In this document: one piece after another, positions 33,078 to 48,811 of the stretch
Position numbering within the stretch: position 1 is the first letter of the stretch
Layout of the letters: the number at the start of each line of letters is the position of its first letter
NCBI GenBank assembly: GCA_947179485.1
Contig: OX359246.1
Coordinates: 24,118,001 to 24,182,000 of the forward strand
Source: Allacma fusca
Taxonomy: Eukaryota; Arthropoda; Collembola; Symphypleona; Sminthuridae
Direction of reading: 5' to 3'
Length of the DNA stretch: 64,000 nt
Notes under the pieces: generated by a model
Told to the model about the DNA's origin: nothing
Seen by the model: the letters and a program-made list of their open reading frames with translations, nothing else
Database searches by the model: none
Made by a program: the position numbers and the translations under genes

Positions 33078-34886
33078 ATTATTATAATAATGATTTATTA
33101 TACACTATTTAATCTCAGTGCCAGAATGGTTATTTTATCCACCAACTGCAATCATCGTCAATAAGCAATCAATGACTAGGCATTGCAATATAAATGTACA
33201 TGTACAGTGGAATTTAAAATTCCTTGAACTATTTTTGACAGGAATTTTCTAAATTATTGTCGACTTTCAAAGAAAATTGTTTTGTAAACTTATTTTGGCC
33301 AGCAGGGATTTGGGATTTCGAAAACTGTTGCCTTTTTTTTCAACAGGGTATTTTTGAAATCATTGACGATTGACGACTTCCCTGCAGGGACTTAAGACTC
33401 AGAAGGGGAATTTAAAAATGACCTTCAGGGAGATTTACGAAAATATCCCACCCCTGCACATTTACTACACTTATATCGTTGATTGACTACAATACTATTT
33501 CTCATCTACATACAAGAAAATGCTCCGCATTTTGCGAGCATAAAAAATAAACACGGACAAACACAATACATAATGAACTTGACTTAGGGTTCCCACTTTT
33601 TTGAAACGTCATTCCGGGACAAAATAATTTTAACTTGTTTTACGTATACATGATTCCTATTGTACTGTTCAGCCTTTTTGGCATCTATTTAATAAAATTT
33701 TCTTGTTTTCCGGTTTTTTCAAAAAATAAAAAAATCAACATGAAAAGAGCACATTAAGCCTGATTTGAGCTCTGCCTTCACAAATTCAGTTGACATTAAT
33801 TTTCTCACGACTGCCTAAACTTTCTTCATTAGGCCGAAATACTTTTTTGCAAAAGCGTTGCTAACAGCAATTGACAGCACGAACGATACAAGCTTGAATA
33901 GTTCAGAACATTGTTATTTCTTAAAAACTCACCTAGCCTAACCGAATCACAAACAAAAACTCATAACTTTGACTAAATAAGCAAAAATCATTGTTTAGCT
34001 GGTCCTCGTTTAATTTAATAACAAGTGCATGTGCAAGATTTATTAAATAAGCCTGGGATACTAAGAATTCCTTTGATTTCAAATTTAGTAGTTCCATTTA
34101 AAAATATTATTGACGGAAAGCAAAATGTCTGCTTAAATTGGTCTCCAGTGATTTCAAAAAATTCTAAGTTTCCTGTTGAAATCGTTTTTGGTTCGGCGGT
34201 AAATTTGTCACAATTGGATTAGTGCTACTTCCGTAAAATTTATCGTTGCATCGGTTTACACAACTTTCCAGTAAGATTTCATAATAGCGTAAAACTCCGT
34301 AGAAGTACAATCATTTCACGCCAACATTAAAATGGGCGAATTCATTTATTGTGAAATATTGTGCAAAATATATAGGCAACATTCGGGTAGGGGAGTGTGC
34401 ACATATTACGTTTCACTTTTGGGGGAGGGAGGGGGTCTTGAAGCTGATGATTTTGTGTATACCTAGGGGAGGGTGGGGGTAACCTTGCTGATGATGTTTC
34501 ACCTATTCTCAGAAAAATATGAGGAATAAACAGGGATAATTGTTAGACCCAGTGTTTTTGTAGCAAACGTTTATTGCTGAAAGACCACTGATACATTTTA
34601 TATACTCACGTAAGTCATACATTATTTCAAATCTCTGTCAACCTTGAGCATTCCGAAAAATCTTGGCTTATATAGGAGTGGTTACAAAATCACGTTCGTC
34701 AATCTCAGTATGTTTTTCAAATATTTCATTCTCACGATTCCAGTTACTGTCGCCCTTAGTGCTAACAATACTACAAGTGCTGACAGTGTCAACTGTGAAC
34801 ATGCTGGCAATATTACATGAAGTGTTGAAATTAAAGAAGCCAGCATGTGTCACGTATTTTAGAATTATTCCTGTAAGTACGACAAT

Positions 34887-35322
34887 TAGTTATGCCAATG
34901 GTCTGGTCTGATCCAGATTTTATGAAACTGGTCTGATCCAAAACCCAGACCAGACCATTGGTCTGGTCCAGTTTTTCGGACCAGACCAATGGGCTGATCC
35001 AGTCATTTGGACCAGACCAAAGACCATGGTCCAGAAAACCATTGAGGGCAATTAAATAATCGCATTTTATCCAGTCAGATTATTCTTTTATCCCCAGAAA
35101 TTACATTTTTAATATGTTTCATAGGATTTCGTTAACTCATAATGTTTTATTTTGCGTACTTTTGGGACCATGATCCTGTGGTCTGGTCTGGTCCTGAAGC
35201 TGGACCAATTGTATCTGGTCTGATCCAAAAGTTGGATCAGACCAGACCAAACCATACAAATCTGGGACCAGACCAATAACGGACCATTAATAATGGTCCG
35301 GCCCAGACCATTGGCATCCCTA
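34887..35322. mobile_element. hAT-like MITE with TCTGGTC array
   Basis: Left end TAGTTATGCCAATGGTCTGG; right end reverse-complemented TAGGGATGCCAATGGTCTGG. Flanks acgacaat and accacaac agree at six of eight. Motif tctggtc and its complement cover both flanks of a short core. Confidence 0.75.
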
Positions 35323-36336
35323 ACCACAACCATATCAAACTTGTGTTCCTGGAAATCCTCAAAACATTAGTCAAGAATGGCGTCAAAATATATTTTAGAT
35401 AAACTGTTTGCCAAAATTGTTTTGGTGTGCCTAAAGTACAAAATCTAAGTATGATTTGCAAATAAATCGTTGTCATTCCACTTAGTCCCTCGCGGAGCAA
35501 CTTGGTCAAAATTGTAATAACGAACTTTGTTCCGGCTGCTGTGCCCTTTAAGCAGCATGTTTCCGAAGTTCTAATTTGTAACCAGTGATTCACATGATAA
35601 ATTTGGCGGTTTGTCATGCTAAATGTCTGAAAACTTTCCCCTGTCTACTACTGCCCGAACATTCAAGACAACCTTGAAAGCCAAACCTACCATATATGCA
35701 ATTACTATTTTGTATTTTGTTGCATATGAATCCCACAAACGAGCTGCTCATAGAAGCTCGTTAGAAAACATCTCGAGAAGCATTGAATATGTTGCTCAAA
35801 GTTATAAAATGTAGTAGAATGTATAGCGCAGTATTCCTCTGACTTACCGATTGAAATTATGGGAAATATGGCTTACTGGAATCAGAGCGAATTTGACCGT
35901 TCTACTGACGTTAAAAGTTTATTTTTAAATAATATAAGGTCTTTTGCAAAAACACCAATTGCTGTTGTGCGTTTGTCCGCAAACGGGAAAACAAAATAAT
36001 ATGGTCACGATTTCTAGTTTCCCCACAGGTAATCATTTGTTGGTCTTTTTTAATATTTCTCTTTTCTTCCTCCAAAATTTATGCTTTTAGCACGAACACG
36101 CCAACCGATTTTAATCAATAACTAACTCTTACGAGTTTTCGACAAACAATGATACAAAAAATTTGAACGAAATCGATCAAGTAGATTTTGTCTGCGTTTT
36201 TGCTTTGATGACGTTTACAGGGGAGGGGGGTCACGGAAAAATGACTTTAGGATGACGATAGGGAGGGTAGGGTCCAAAAATCGTGAAAAAAAGAAACTTA
36301 ATATGTGCATACTCCCTAGGGATTCTACTTTTACAT

Positions 36337-37577
36337 CAGTGCTGCGGACAAGTTCAAGTAATACTTGAGTTTTCAAGTCAAGTTCAAGTTCGGGTCAAGT
36401 TCAAGTAGGTCAATTTTTTTACTTGAATCTTTCGGGTCAAGTTCAAGTACGTACTCGGCTTGACCATGACATTCTAAGACAAGTCAGGTTCAAGTACAAG
36501 TAAGAGAAATTTACTTGAATCTCAAGTCAAGTTCAGGGTCAAGTAATGGAAAGAAAAAACTTGACCATGAACTTGAGACTTCATGGTCAAGTTCAAGTAA
36601 TTTTAGATTGCGCATGCCATAAAGGACGGAAGCAATTTCAAAATCACAATCCAATTTCATGTCGTGTCCAGGGTATATTGTTTGCACATGCCATCAAAGG
36701 ACAAAATTCAAAATCAGAGTCCGTTTTATGAAGGTTTTGTTTAACTGACGTTGTTAGTTGTTGCAGTAACCTCTCCATGAAATGAAAGAACTATCTTGAT
36801 AATTTGTATTATTACTTAGAATTATTAGTTTCAACTTGTGTAAATAAATTCCAGTATAAAATGAGCTTGGATGGCTCTTTACAAAAAGCGTTTAATAAAT
36901 AAGTAAATACTAGTTTATTAAATTTTAAATTAGGAGTACATACTCGTAATTCTCAAATAGGTATATGTATATATGAACATTAAATAAAACTTGACACTAT
37001 GTAAAGCGCGTCAAATATACAGTGGAGGTCCGTTATTAGGGCTCAGCTTATAAGGAAATATCGACATCATTTGTTTGACCCCAACTTTCATTTACGCAAT
37101 GCTTTAGACGTTTTGTATAAGGGAAATTCCTTTATAAATTGTATAGTCCCTTATATCGAACTTTTACTGTATTCTGTACATGCTCAAAATTGTCATCGAA
37201 TGGTTTTAAATAAAAAGTAGTAGTAAATTTGTTTTCTGAATGCGTTTTGGTTTTCAATCTGAAGGAAATAATTTCCTGATGTAAGTTCGACTTATTATGG
37301 CCATGTTTATTTTTTTGTGATACTTAACTTGAATTGCCAAGTTCAAGTTGCGTTCAAGTCATGGTCAAGTCAAGTTCAAGTCAAGTTTGGAACTTTAATT
37401 ACTTGATCAAGTTCAGGTCTTACAAAAGGTACTTGATTACTTGAACTTGACAAGTCAAGTAATTACACGAACACGAGTTATCAAGTTCAAGTTGCGTCTT
37501 GAAAATTACTTGAAGTTTCGTTTTCAAGACAAGTTCATGGTCAAGTTTTGAAATTACTTGACCCGATCGCAGCACTG
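36337..37577. mobile_element. hAT-like MITE (CAAGTT type), paired with 62041-63303
   Basis: Ends are CAGTGCTGCGGACAAG and, at the right, CCGATCGCAGCACTG. Flanks are ttttacat (36329-36336) and ttttgcat (37578-37585), seven of eight. CAAGTT arrays occupy 36350-36595 and 37325-37562. The core (atgccataaaggacgg) is shared with 62041-63303 in the opposite orientation. Confidence 0.88.
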
Positions 37578-38557
37578 TTTTGCATCATCTTCAATGCTGT
37601 TATAACATACAACCTTGCGAATAAAAACAGGGCAGTCGCTTTGTTCCTTCAAAAGGAAATATGACTTTAAAGCTGTCCTATTAGAAAGGAATCTATCCAG
37701 TTCTGGAAATACGGACATACACATCCACAAATTCACAGAACTGTTTTAAATAGTCTTGTCTCTGCGCAGACGAGCTAAATTCACTAAAAACGTTTTAATT
37801 TAAGCCTTCAACATCCATTGATAATTTGTAAACAGCTAATATTTTGAATTTTTAATCCATTCTTACCATTTATTTTATGGGTTTGTTTGAAAATATCATT
37901 TCTGGATTCATTTGTTTCTTTGTAAAAATCTACGAGACCATGAGATATTCCGTTTACTTTATCAAAATACTGAAGCACATAAGAATACATTTTAATATTT
38001 CCTAAAATTTCATTTATTCTCGTGCAAGTTCATGAGAGTTGAATTAATTAACATGTAATACGGACTGTTGGTTGATTACCAATTACAATAGTTTTACTTA
38101 AAACATTTCACACAACATATCATATTCCACAGATACCGGAAAAATACACTAAAAATCTCTCATCTTTGTTAGAAGCATCTGAAGAAACGCCAAAATAGGG
38201 AGAATTTAAATTATTTAATAATATTTTCTAAGTTGCAGGTCCCAGAACGTTTTTGACAGTTGCTGTTGATTTAATACCCATATTACTTTTATGGATGTAC
38301 AAGAATCTGGGAAAACAACAGGAATGAGTAGGACTCAAACTATTGTAACTGTGACTGTGCTGAACATTGTGATAAATGCTTGCAACTTGTTTTTTTAGTA
38401 ACTTGCAAATCGTCTCCAGATTTTTTGGTTTGAAAAACCTCGAAATTTTCTAGTTACAGCAGCTGCTTTATTAAGCCTATTATTGTGTATGGAACTTTCC
38501 ATGTGAGATTTAACGGACTCAGATTCTTCATACTTCACAGAGAAAGTCGTTATACAC

Positions 38558-39044
38558 TAGGGGTGAGCATTGTCTCGTTCTTTTTTCATCAACGAGACTG
38601 TACGAGACATCTCGCTTTATTTATCGAGAATATCGTTTGTCATTAAATCTTGTTTAAACCAATATAAGTGGTGGTTTTGCTTTACCATTTGGACAATTGA
38701 GACGTTTTGCAACTCTTGGTTCTACCTATTATTACAGGAGGCCTTTATTTTTTTTTTTCAATATTTTCATGTTTTCAAATTCTTTGGTCCAAACCCAAAA
38801 ATATATATTTTGCGTCTTGAGATTGGTTTGATAAGTGAAAATTATATAAACTTCTACGTTCTCTTACCAGAATTTGTGCAGGCTACAATTAAGTTGCATA
38901 TATTTTAACAAAAAACCCATGTTTTTGCCCTGTCTCGTTTGTCTCGTTTATTGCTTACTCTCGTTACTCTCGTTTTCGAAATACCTCGTTCTCGTATTTT
39001 TTACAGAAACGAGAATTTTAAAACCAACGAGATACTCACCCCTA
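38558..39044. mobile_element. hAT-like MITE with CTCGTT array
   Basis: 487 bp. Ends TAGGGGTGAGCA and TACTCACCCCTA with a perfect duplication ttatacac (38550-38557, 39045-39052). CTCGTT/AACGAG motifs adjoin both ends. Confidence 0.9.
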
Positions 39045-39635
39045 TTATACACACTAAAAATTAGGAGTCTTGTAATCTTTGCCATCTCGACGTAAAAATC
39101 TTTAGGAATTGACAACCCCTTCCACTTAGAATTGTAAAGCGTAGACCGTTTTAATGATTACCTGCTGCTTAGAGATTTTGTTACGTTTGTAATTACATTT
39201 TTATGGTTTTGTTAGATTTATGTAGATGGCACATGGTGTTCCCGTTTGAATCGAGTTCCTCTAGAAGGAAATATTATTTTTCTCTTAAAAATTCAATAGT
39301 TTTCATCACTTTTTGAGCTTGAAGTTTCCGGGACATTTACGTGTGCCGGAATACACCCTTCCGGAACATGGGACAAAGATTGTCATTCCGGGACTGTTCC
39401 GGGCATTCCGGGACGTCTGGGAACCCTAACTTGACTGTATCTCAAGTTGGATGTTTACTTACACCAAATATTATCCAAAACATTAATTACTAAGACGCTC
39501 TTCGTAAACATTCCTTGCATCCTATGCGAAGCATTCTTATTAAAATGAATATTTTTGAATTCCTTCTGCAGGAAATAAACCGGTGGACAGAAGCATCGTG
39601 TGTCTTTAGCCCGTGCTACTTACTACAACTCAGAA

Positions 39636-40949
<1,314 letters not shown>

Positions 40950-41825
40950 TGAAATTAGTGAGTATGGAACTTATCAGGAACTATTGGATAAGAAGGTATA
41001 CCTTTTTATTATCAAAATAGAGATAGCAATAAAAACTTGCATACATAGTTTTCTTAATTGATTTAAAAGAATGTTTAGTATTGCAAGTTCATATGTGTTT
41101 TAGATAGTTTTATTAAAGGTCGATTTGGCCTCAGCCCTTACAACCCGCTTATTATCGCATTAATTACAGAAAATTGTAGTTTTAATAAGAGTAAATGAAT
41201 TGTGAATTGTTTAAGGAAGTAGAATATATTGAAAAACATTATTAAGCGTTGTGGTGTAGGTGAAAAAGGTTAGCTGCTATAACAAGCACCGTCAAAAACC
41301 TACACTTCTTTCCCCATTACACTAGATTATTGTGCTACAATAATCGTGTTTTGTAAACAATGTTACAGGGAGCGTTTTCAGAATTTCTCACGCATCATAT
41401 CACTGCTGACGAGGAAGACCTGGACGACCTCGAACTTCTGTAGGAACTGGAAGGTGTTGTGGATCCTATTGACCAGATACGCAAAAAGGTATCCAGGGCT
41501 ACAGACGGGTTTGTATCGGAGGGAGAAGGAATTAACACTGACAAGCAAAGTCTTCCGATGTGAACTTCCGAATTAAATGAAAATTGGTGGAATTGTAAGC
41601 ACAACTAATAGTGTTCACACAAACCACAAACGTGATGCCATCTTCTCTGGGTTTGGGCAGTAGGACGTCTGAAAGTTTGATTTTTTTTGAAAGTTTGACC
41701 TTCCTCGCTTGGAATTTTTCATGTTAAATTCCATAAGAAAAATCCATTTTCTTAACTCGAACAAAATCCAAACATCAATGCTCGAAACATGTTCATACAT
41801 AAAAATACTCTTCAAAGGTACACAT

Positions 41826-42350
41826 CAAAGATGCACATCCTTCCTCGAAGGATAGGGCTTATAGGCATATAAATAGGATAGGCATTAAAATCAAGCTTCT
41901 TATGTAGGTAGGATAGGATAGTAACCGAAGTGTTCAGCGTGAAAAAATAGGAATAGGATAGGCAGCCTTTTGTACTGCAAGTATAAAGGAATATAGGTAG
42001 GACTGGGCTTCATATAAATGTTGCCTAAAATATAGGAAGGAATCCTCAGATTTAGTGTATATGTATGTCGAATAATAAGACATGCACAATTTTTGGCCGA
42101 TTCTGGAGTATTTTCAGGCTCTTTCAACGTTGTAAATTCAGTGTGGTTTCTGCGCTTTCTGAATGAGCATTCATTAGTATCGTCCATATTCCGTCGGAAA
42201 TAGGTAGGCAGCTTCAGTAGGCTTGACTATCCTATATCTATATATAGGGGGATCGAGTTTTTCATTACTATAAATAGGATATGTAGGATGTATTCTTAGT
42301 TCCCATTTGTAGGAAGGTTATAGGAATGCGGACACATATGTGCATCTTTG
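41826..42350. mobile_element. hAT-like MITE with AGGATAGG motifs
   Basis: 525 bp. Ends CAAAGATGCACA and TGTGCATCTTTG with a perfect duplication gtacacat (41818-41825, 42351-42358). Motifs aggataggc, taggaag and tatag fill the flanks. Confidence 0.9.
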
Positions 42351-42821
42351 GTACACATAGCAGAAATAAGACATTACTTAACATTAGGAATTATTTTATT
42401 CAATTCGTATATAATTGTTTTCACATAAATATTATTGTTTTCATTTTCACAACCTAAAACTATTTTAAATGTACCAACACGTACATACCTTTTCTCAATT
42501 AATGAAATATAAATGCAATGTTACATGAAAAGGTTTACGTTTACAGAAATTTAACACATCGGCAAATATTCTATTCTAAGATAAGCAGTCAGTCTTTTAC
42601 TCCATGGCCAGAGATGCGGGTCTTGTGTAAAGAATCATTAATTATATGTGAAGTCTTAGAGTAAGTAACACTACCAATTGGTCTTCATTTGTTAATGTTG
42701 AAGGTTAGTTTCAGTATGATCTACCTGTCAGATATATTTTACTGTTCTAATATTAATCCATTTACTCTCTGTATTGGCATGATTAAATACCCTAAAACGT
42801 GTAATGTACATCTGTATTTGC

Positions 42822-44336
42822 CAGTGCTGCGCACAAGTTGAAGTAGTATGAGTATTTCAAGTCATGGTCAAGTTCGGGTCATGGTTAAGTTAAAAATTAA
42901 TTATAACTTGAGCATTCAAGTCATGGTCAGGAAACGCATAAACTTGACTATGATACTTGAAGTAAAGTAAGCGTCATGGTTAGGCTGGAGAATAATACTT
43001 GAGTGCCAAGTCATGTTCAAGGTCAAGCCTCATAATGTAGAAACTAGGCATGTTCATATCGTTCGATTTTAAAATATCGTTCATATCGTTATCGTTCTGT
43101 GAAAAATTACCGATAACGATATCGAGGAACGATATAACGATATATTACGTTGTGGCTTCTGGCATTATTTAACGAAAATTAACGGAACTTTAATTTCGTG
43201 CACAAGCTAATTATTATTACTAAGTCTCCTTAAGAGCCAAATTTTCAATCCAAATTAGCACATATTACATTTTATTCCAAATACATGAGTAAAAAAGCAT
43301 TGAGTTGAAAATATGAACAACTTGAAGCATTTCAAAGATAATATATTGCAAGGCACCAGCGTCAGTAAAAAAACAATAAAACTACACATAATAATTACAC
43401 AATCGAATTTTTGTACATCATTACATTGACAACTAAAGCCCGAATTCGGATAACCTTATTAGGGAACTTAAGACATTAAAGTTTCTAACTTTTTCAAAGT
43501 TTTCAAACTAAAGTCTACAAAATAGCGAAAATCCAAAATTATAGTTGCATATCTTTATTCGGAAAAATGCAAAATCCTGTGTATTAGATTGACGGCCAGT
43601 TCAATAATGTTGACTGTTAAATGGATCAGGCATAAAATAAAAAAACATCTTCAATATCTTTAGACTGAATTTGGTGTGGTATGATTTTCCAAAGTCATAA
43701 AATGAATTTGCCCCCAAGTTTTGCTCGCATTTTTGTTAAAAAAAGGCGCAATTCTATTTATTACTCGCGAATGTACGATATAATCGTGTGACGATATATC
43801 GTCGGGAAACTCCGATAAATATCGTGCTATATCGCTTCTAAAAAATGTACGATATGAACGATAATATCGTATCGGTATATCGTTATGAACATGCCTAGTA
43901 GAAACATGACCACGAACCATACGTACTTCATATGCATATTCAAGTAAAATAAAGTTGCGCATGTCAAAGGCACGGCGCAAAAACTTTCAAAATATCATTT
44001 CCCTACTTCTTAATATTTTATTTTTCACAAGTTTTAACTCATGTTCAGATGCAAATTAAAGTTGTTACTTTTGTAACGGCTTGCATTATTATTTTTTTTC
44101 ATTTACTGTATTTGCTTCAATTAACAAAATTCTTTGATAAATCATTTTGTCAAGTGTAGTTTTGGTTGTACATGATCATGTTCAAGTGACACAAAAAGTA
44201 CTACCATGAAATTTCAAGTAATTACCTGGACATCCGTCACCATGGTTCAAGATCGTGTGAAAAAAATATTTGACTTTCATGGCCAAGTCAAGTTTATGGT
44301 CAAGTCTGGGATTTACTTGACTTGAGCGCAGCACTG
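42822..44336. mobile_element. hAT-like MITE (CAAGTT type) at the unit 2/3 junction
   Basis: Ends CAGTGCTGCGCACAAG and CTTGAGCGCAGCACTG with flanks gtatttgc and atatttga, the same as at 16045-27830, so it was duplicated with the unit. It contains the 43045-43897 insertion; without it, the length is about 650 bp. Confidence 0.85.
43045..43897. mobile_element. hAT-like MITE with ATCGTT array
   Basis: 853 bp. Ends TAGGCATGTTCATATCGTT and, inverted at the right, ATGAACATGCCTA. Perfect duplication gtagaaac (43037-43044, 43898-43905). The paralogous host at 16402-16420 reads aatgtagaaacttgaccat without it, a direct empty site. Confidence 0.93.
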
Positions 44337-47208
44337 ATATTTGACCTTGTTTTTGAACTTTTAGCAAGCATTTTATTTTAAAGAGAGCTCATACATTTCA
44401 AAACATGTAGCATTTTGTGACCACAAAAAAGCAGCTAATTGTCTTGTTGTAACATTCGTAGTACCATAGATTTATCCAAACTATATTCTTGCTCACTACG
44501 GCATTAAAAACATGGATGTTGGACACTGTAAGACAATAAATTGTTGAACTAATTGTAAGTTTGTACTTACAATGGTGAGCACTCGGAACCATAATCTTCA
44601 ATTTTTACAGCTTTCGTTTTAATTGTCCCTTATGATTGGATTTATAAATAAAATGCCAAGATGTTGTTAGCATTTTTAATTGTATTATTTTTTCTAAAAT
44701 ATGTCATTTGCTTTGGACATATGCAGAAATTATTATATCAGTAATCGTTCTCTACACTAACAAAAAGATGTCTTGCAACACCCCAAAAGATTTGTTTACA
44801 TCAGATTCGACATTATACTTTATAACACACATACCCAAGCTGCGTTTTTATAATAAAAATATTGTCAATAGTACGTAAAAGTCAACTCGTGTCATTTTAT
44901 TGTTTGTTTTAATGGCGATTTTAAATATTTATTATTCCTTTACTTCGCTTATCGTTATAGTAGTGCTTGAGTATTGAAATATTTTGAATTGGCTTACTAC
45001 CAAAGGAAATTTATACCACAGTCAGGAATAATATTGTGGTAATTCTAATCCTTAATGCAATTTTTGCGTCAGACACTTCATCCCGAAATTATAATAATTT
45101 CTACTTATGGACCTCTTCTCTGATAAAACTTCCGTGCTCAAGAAACTCCTCTTCTTTGGGTTTCCTACTGCAAGTTTGCTCCTCTTTTACAGTTTGCCAC
45201 TTGAATATTTGTCTCATTTCAAAACACTTAGGTAATTTTTTAATTCACATATAATCAAATTGTCAAATCAAATCTAAAAATTTCACCACTGATTCTTCTT
45301 AATGGTTAATGATTTTAGTGCTACACAAGAACGACAGCATAGACCCGGGTTTTTAGTGGATACCATAGGCTGTGAAATTGTCGAAATGGATCCTTTTCAT
45401 CGTTCAGTTATTCCATTTTTAAAGAGCAGGAGCTTGGAAATTTGTCGACCTAGTTTAGTTAATATTAGGAATGAGGTAACGAAATCAAATTGCAGTAGTA
45501 GTGTGAAAGTTAATTTGACGTACAAAAATGTACATGACATTTGCGCATAAGTACCTTATTACGTTGATCATAAATAAGAACAGGGAAATTTCTTATAAAA
45601 ATCTCCGTAGGGTTTGGCTTACAATAAGAACCATTCAAGTTACCGTAGATCCAATTGCTGTTATTCTGAGATTCATCGAGTTTCCCAGGACCCCAAAAAC
45701 TACACTAAGAAACAAGCTGACTGGAGCATAAGGTACATATTTTTTTGGAATATTTCACGATCGTTGTATATTAAAAAATATACAAAATATAATGCACTAT
45801 GTTCCCAAGAGATGCCCTTAAATTACTATGTATTCAATAAAGTAGCTCGCAGTGAATGATTAAAAATTTTCATTTTTTTTGGTAATTACAATATTTTAGA
45901 ATTTCTCCGACATGTACCCCTATTTCAAAATCTAACACATCTACAACTACCCCATCTTCCGATTTTGTCAAAATATCATGTGAAGAAAATTATCCTGATA
46001 AAATTATCAAAACCATGGACTTTCTAGCAATTCCTGGGTCACCCGAGGGACATTCCAAAGAAACAAACTCAAAAGTAGCCTACTGGAAAGACAGGCTCCA
46101 GAAGTCCGGATCAGAAAGAGGGGTCTGGGCACAAAAACCCCCAAATGTTTTAATTTTGGGACTAGATTCCGTTTCCCGACTCAATATGATCCGATCCCTC
46201 CCGAAACTGAAGACTTTCCTGGAAGCAAATGATTTTGTAGAAATGAAGGGTTACACTAAAGTCGGAGAGAACACTTTCCCTAATATGATGGCTGCCATGG
46301 GAGGGATGAAGTTGTATCAGTATCCTTGCATTTTACCCGAGTATATGGTCGATAACTGTCCCTTCATTTGGAAGAACTACAGTGGTAATAAATATGTGAC
46401 GGCATTTCTGGAGGACGTCCCAGAATTTGCAACGTTTAACTACCGGAAGACCGGATTTGTGAAGCAGCCCGTTGACTACTATTTAAGAACCTTGGCTGTA
46501 GCTCATTATCAGGCAAAATTAAGGGATAGCTGTCAGAATGGCATGTCCGAAACTGAATTCATGATGAATTACTTGCGGAATTTAGTGAGAAGAATCGTCA
46601 ACTCGGATGCCCCTTACTTTTTGTTGTCATGGTTCACGTCTTTAACGCATAGTGATATTAATAACCTGAAGGTTAGCAAGTATTTAGTCAAGTAGTTTAT
46701 GTGTGCTTACAAATTTTGTATATCGATGGTGAAGGGGCAAAATATGGACCAGGTGCGTTGAAACTTAAAATAAAGTAGGTTGGAGTAATTACATTAAAAA
46801 TTGAACAACAAAATGACGTAGGTACAATTTGACCGACAAGTTAAAAAAAATATAGGTGCAATGTAGCCGACAAGTCAACTTATGTAGATACAATTTTCCC
46901 GATAAGTATATACAATAGGTGCAGTTTAGCGATAAATAAAATTAACTATAGATGTAATTTACCTGACGAGTAAAAGGATTAGGCGCAATTGATACGAGAA
47001 GTCAGGGGATTATGTAAAATCCTAAATGGGAAATGGGCTTTAGTAGGTGATATTTTCTAAACTGAAAATGTACAGGGGAAATTTATTAGTGAAGCAAATT
47101 TTACTAGGCACAATTTATCCTAAACGTAAAATGACCTAGGGAAAATTTAATCTAAATGCAACTTGTAAGGCTTCTACTTGTATAACACCATTGAGTTTGC
47201 AGTAGTTC

Positions 47209-48372
47209 CAGGGTGGCTTGATTTAAATCACGTTGATTTAAATCTTGATTTAAATCTTGATTTAAATCACTTCATTTTTTTCAAATAAATCATTGATTTA
47301 AATCAAAATTGACTCTTGAACTTTTGCGGCTGGGTAAAATTTAATGTTACGTCTCCAAACGTTGTAAAGCGTGCATTTTTGTGTTTTTACAAATTTTTGG
47401 CATGAGACCCTTTTGAATTTTGATAATTTTCAGGATAATTTGGGTAAGTTGATATATTGACTATCTGTCAAGCTGTCATAGTGCCATACAATTTGGATAT
47501 GAGTGAGTTTTGAAGTATTGTATAATACTTAGAGCTTCTGGGGACAACTGTTATGTCCCACAGAAGATTCCGTCTCATTTCAAAATCCTAGGACAAAAAC
47601 GAGTACCCCAATCGCGTCTCGAAATAACACGGGGACAATATTTATATCCCGAAATTGTCTCGTCCCTAACAGAACTCAGCAAATACAAAAACATCCAATA
47701 TCCAATCTTTCTAAAAGAGTATTGTTTAAAGTGGCAAGATTTGACTGTGAATTTTGCATTTTTTAAATGTTATACTTTTGTACGGAGAAATATTCACACT
47801 TGTTTAAACGGTATATTCCCAATTTGCAAATAATTTTTCTGTCCCAACATACTCTACTATCCCGTCCCGAAACACTGTATGTGTACACACTATAAACATT
47901 TAATATAATTATATATAAATATATTTATGTATACATTTGATGTGTACCGTGTATACATGCATAGATCAATAAAAATCCAAATGTGACAGCTGGTATCTGT
48001 CGTATACTGTACATCTGTCTGGCTTCAAAAACAAAACTTAATTCAAAATTGTTACAGTATAAAAAATATTGTTGATCTTTGGAGTTGGCCTTTAACCAGC
48101 TTTTTGTTTCATATTAGGTAGTTGACTTGCCTTTGTGATTTTCTCTCAATACATTTTATTAATTGTTCAAGTTTCATTGGTGCCAACAGTGTACAATATT
48201 ATTAGGAAAATCAAAATCCAAATATTTGTATTGAAATTCTATCGTACGATAAAATTTTGAATTGAAATCATAAAAAAATATTGATTTAAATCAAAAAAAT
48301 CCGATTTAAATCAAATAAATCCGATTTAAATCAAATAAATCTGATTTTTTTGAAAAAAAATCAGCAACCCTG
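47209..48372. mobile_element. hAT-like MITE with GATTTAAATC array in intron 4 of copy 3
   Basis: 1164 bp. Ends CAGGGTGGCTTGATTTAAAT and AAAATCAGCAACCCTG. Flanks agtagttc and attagttt agree at six of eight; the empty site in copies 1 and 2 is cattagttcgtt. Motif GATTTAAATC lines both ends. A central part (47520-47880) with cgtctcg and gtcccg motifs may be another degraded insertion. Confidence 0.85.
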
Positions 48373-48811
48373 ATTAGTTTGTTTTGCTGTTAATGAAAAA
48401 ATGTAAATGTATAAATCAAAAATGTATCCAGTACATTTTGCTTCTTCAAGGACAACTCTGGTTTTCATTTCATGTCTTGTAATCCAATTGATGATAATAA
48501 TTTGTAGCCAGCAGAAATGATGTTTTACAAGGCCTTGTCAGATCTGGTTATGGATGGTTCATTCCATGGTAACAACACTATCATCTTATTTATAAGCGAT
48601 CATGGGTTTCGGGTCGGAAACTTTCGGAAAACTTTCTTGGGCTACTATGAAGAAAGCCTGCCGTTCTTTTTTATGAGACTGCCAGCTTCCCTCAAATTAA
48701 GCCATCCTCATTGGAACGAAAATCTGAAGAAAAATAGCCACAGACTCACCACCCCACTTGACCTCCACGCCACTCTTGAGGATGTCCTGGGCTTATCCAA
48801 CGACCCATTAA

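Larger units (their letters stand above)
33585..39428. mobile_element. Large degraded hAT-like element (TAGGGTTCCCA)
   Basis: Terminal repeats TAGGGTTCCCA and TGGGAACCCTA are flanked by a perfect duplication acttgact (33577-33584, 39429-39436). Units 1 and 3 have the empty site. TTCCGGGAC-like motifs lie near both ends. Without its three nested MITEs it is about 3.7 kb, the size of an autonomous hAT. On the minus strand near 38470-38520 a short frame (VKSHMESSIHNNRLNKAA) recalls a zinc-finger H..S..H segment, so it may have coded for a transposase; no intact gene remains. Confidence 0.85.

Noticed and set aside
36350-37562. CAAGTT tracts as an ordinary microsatellite
   Set aside because: They stop exactly at terminal repeats with target duplications and are inverted between the two ends, so they belong to the element.
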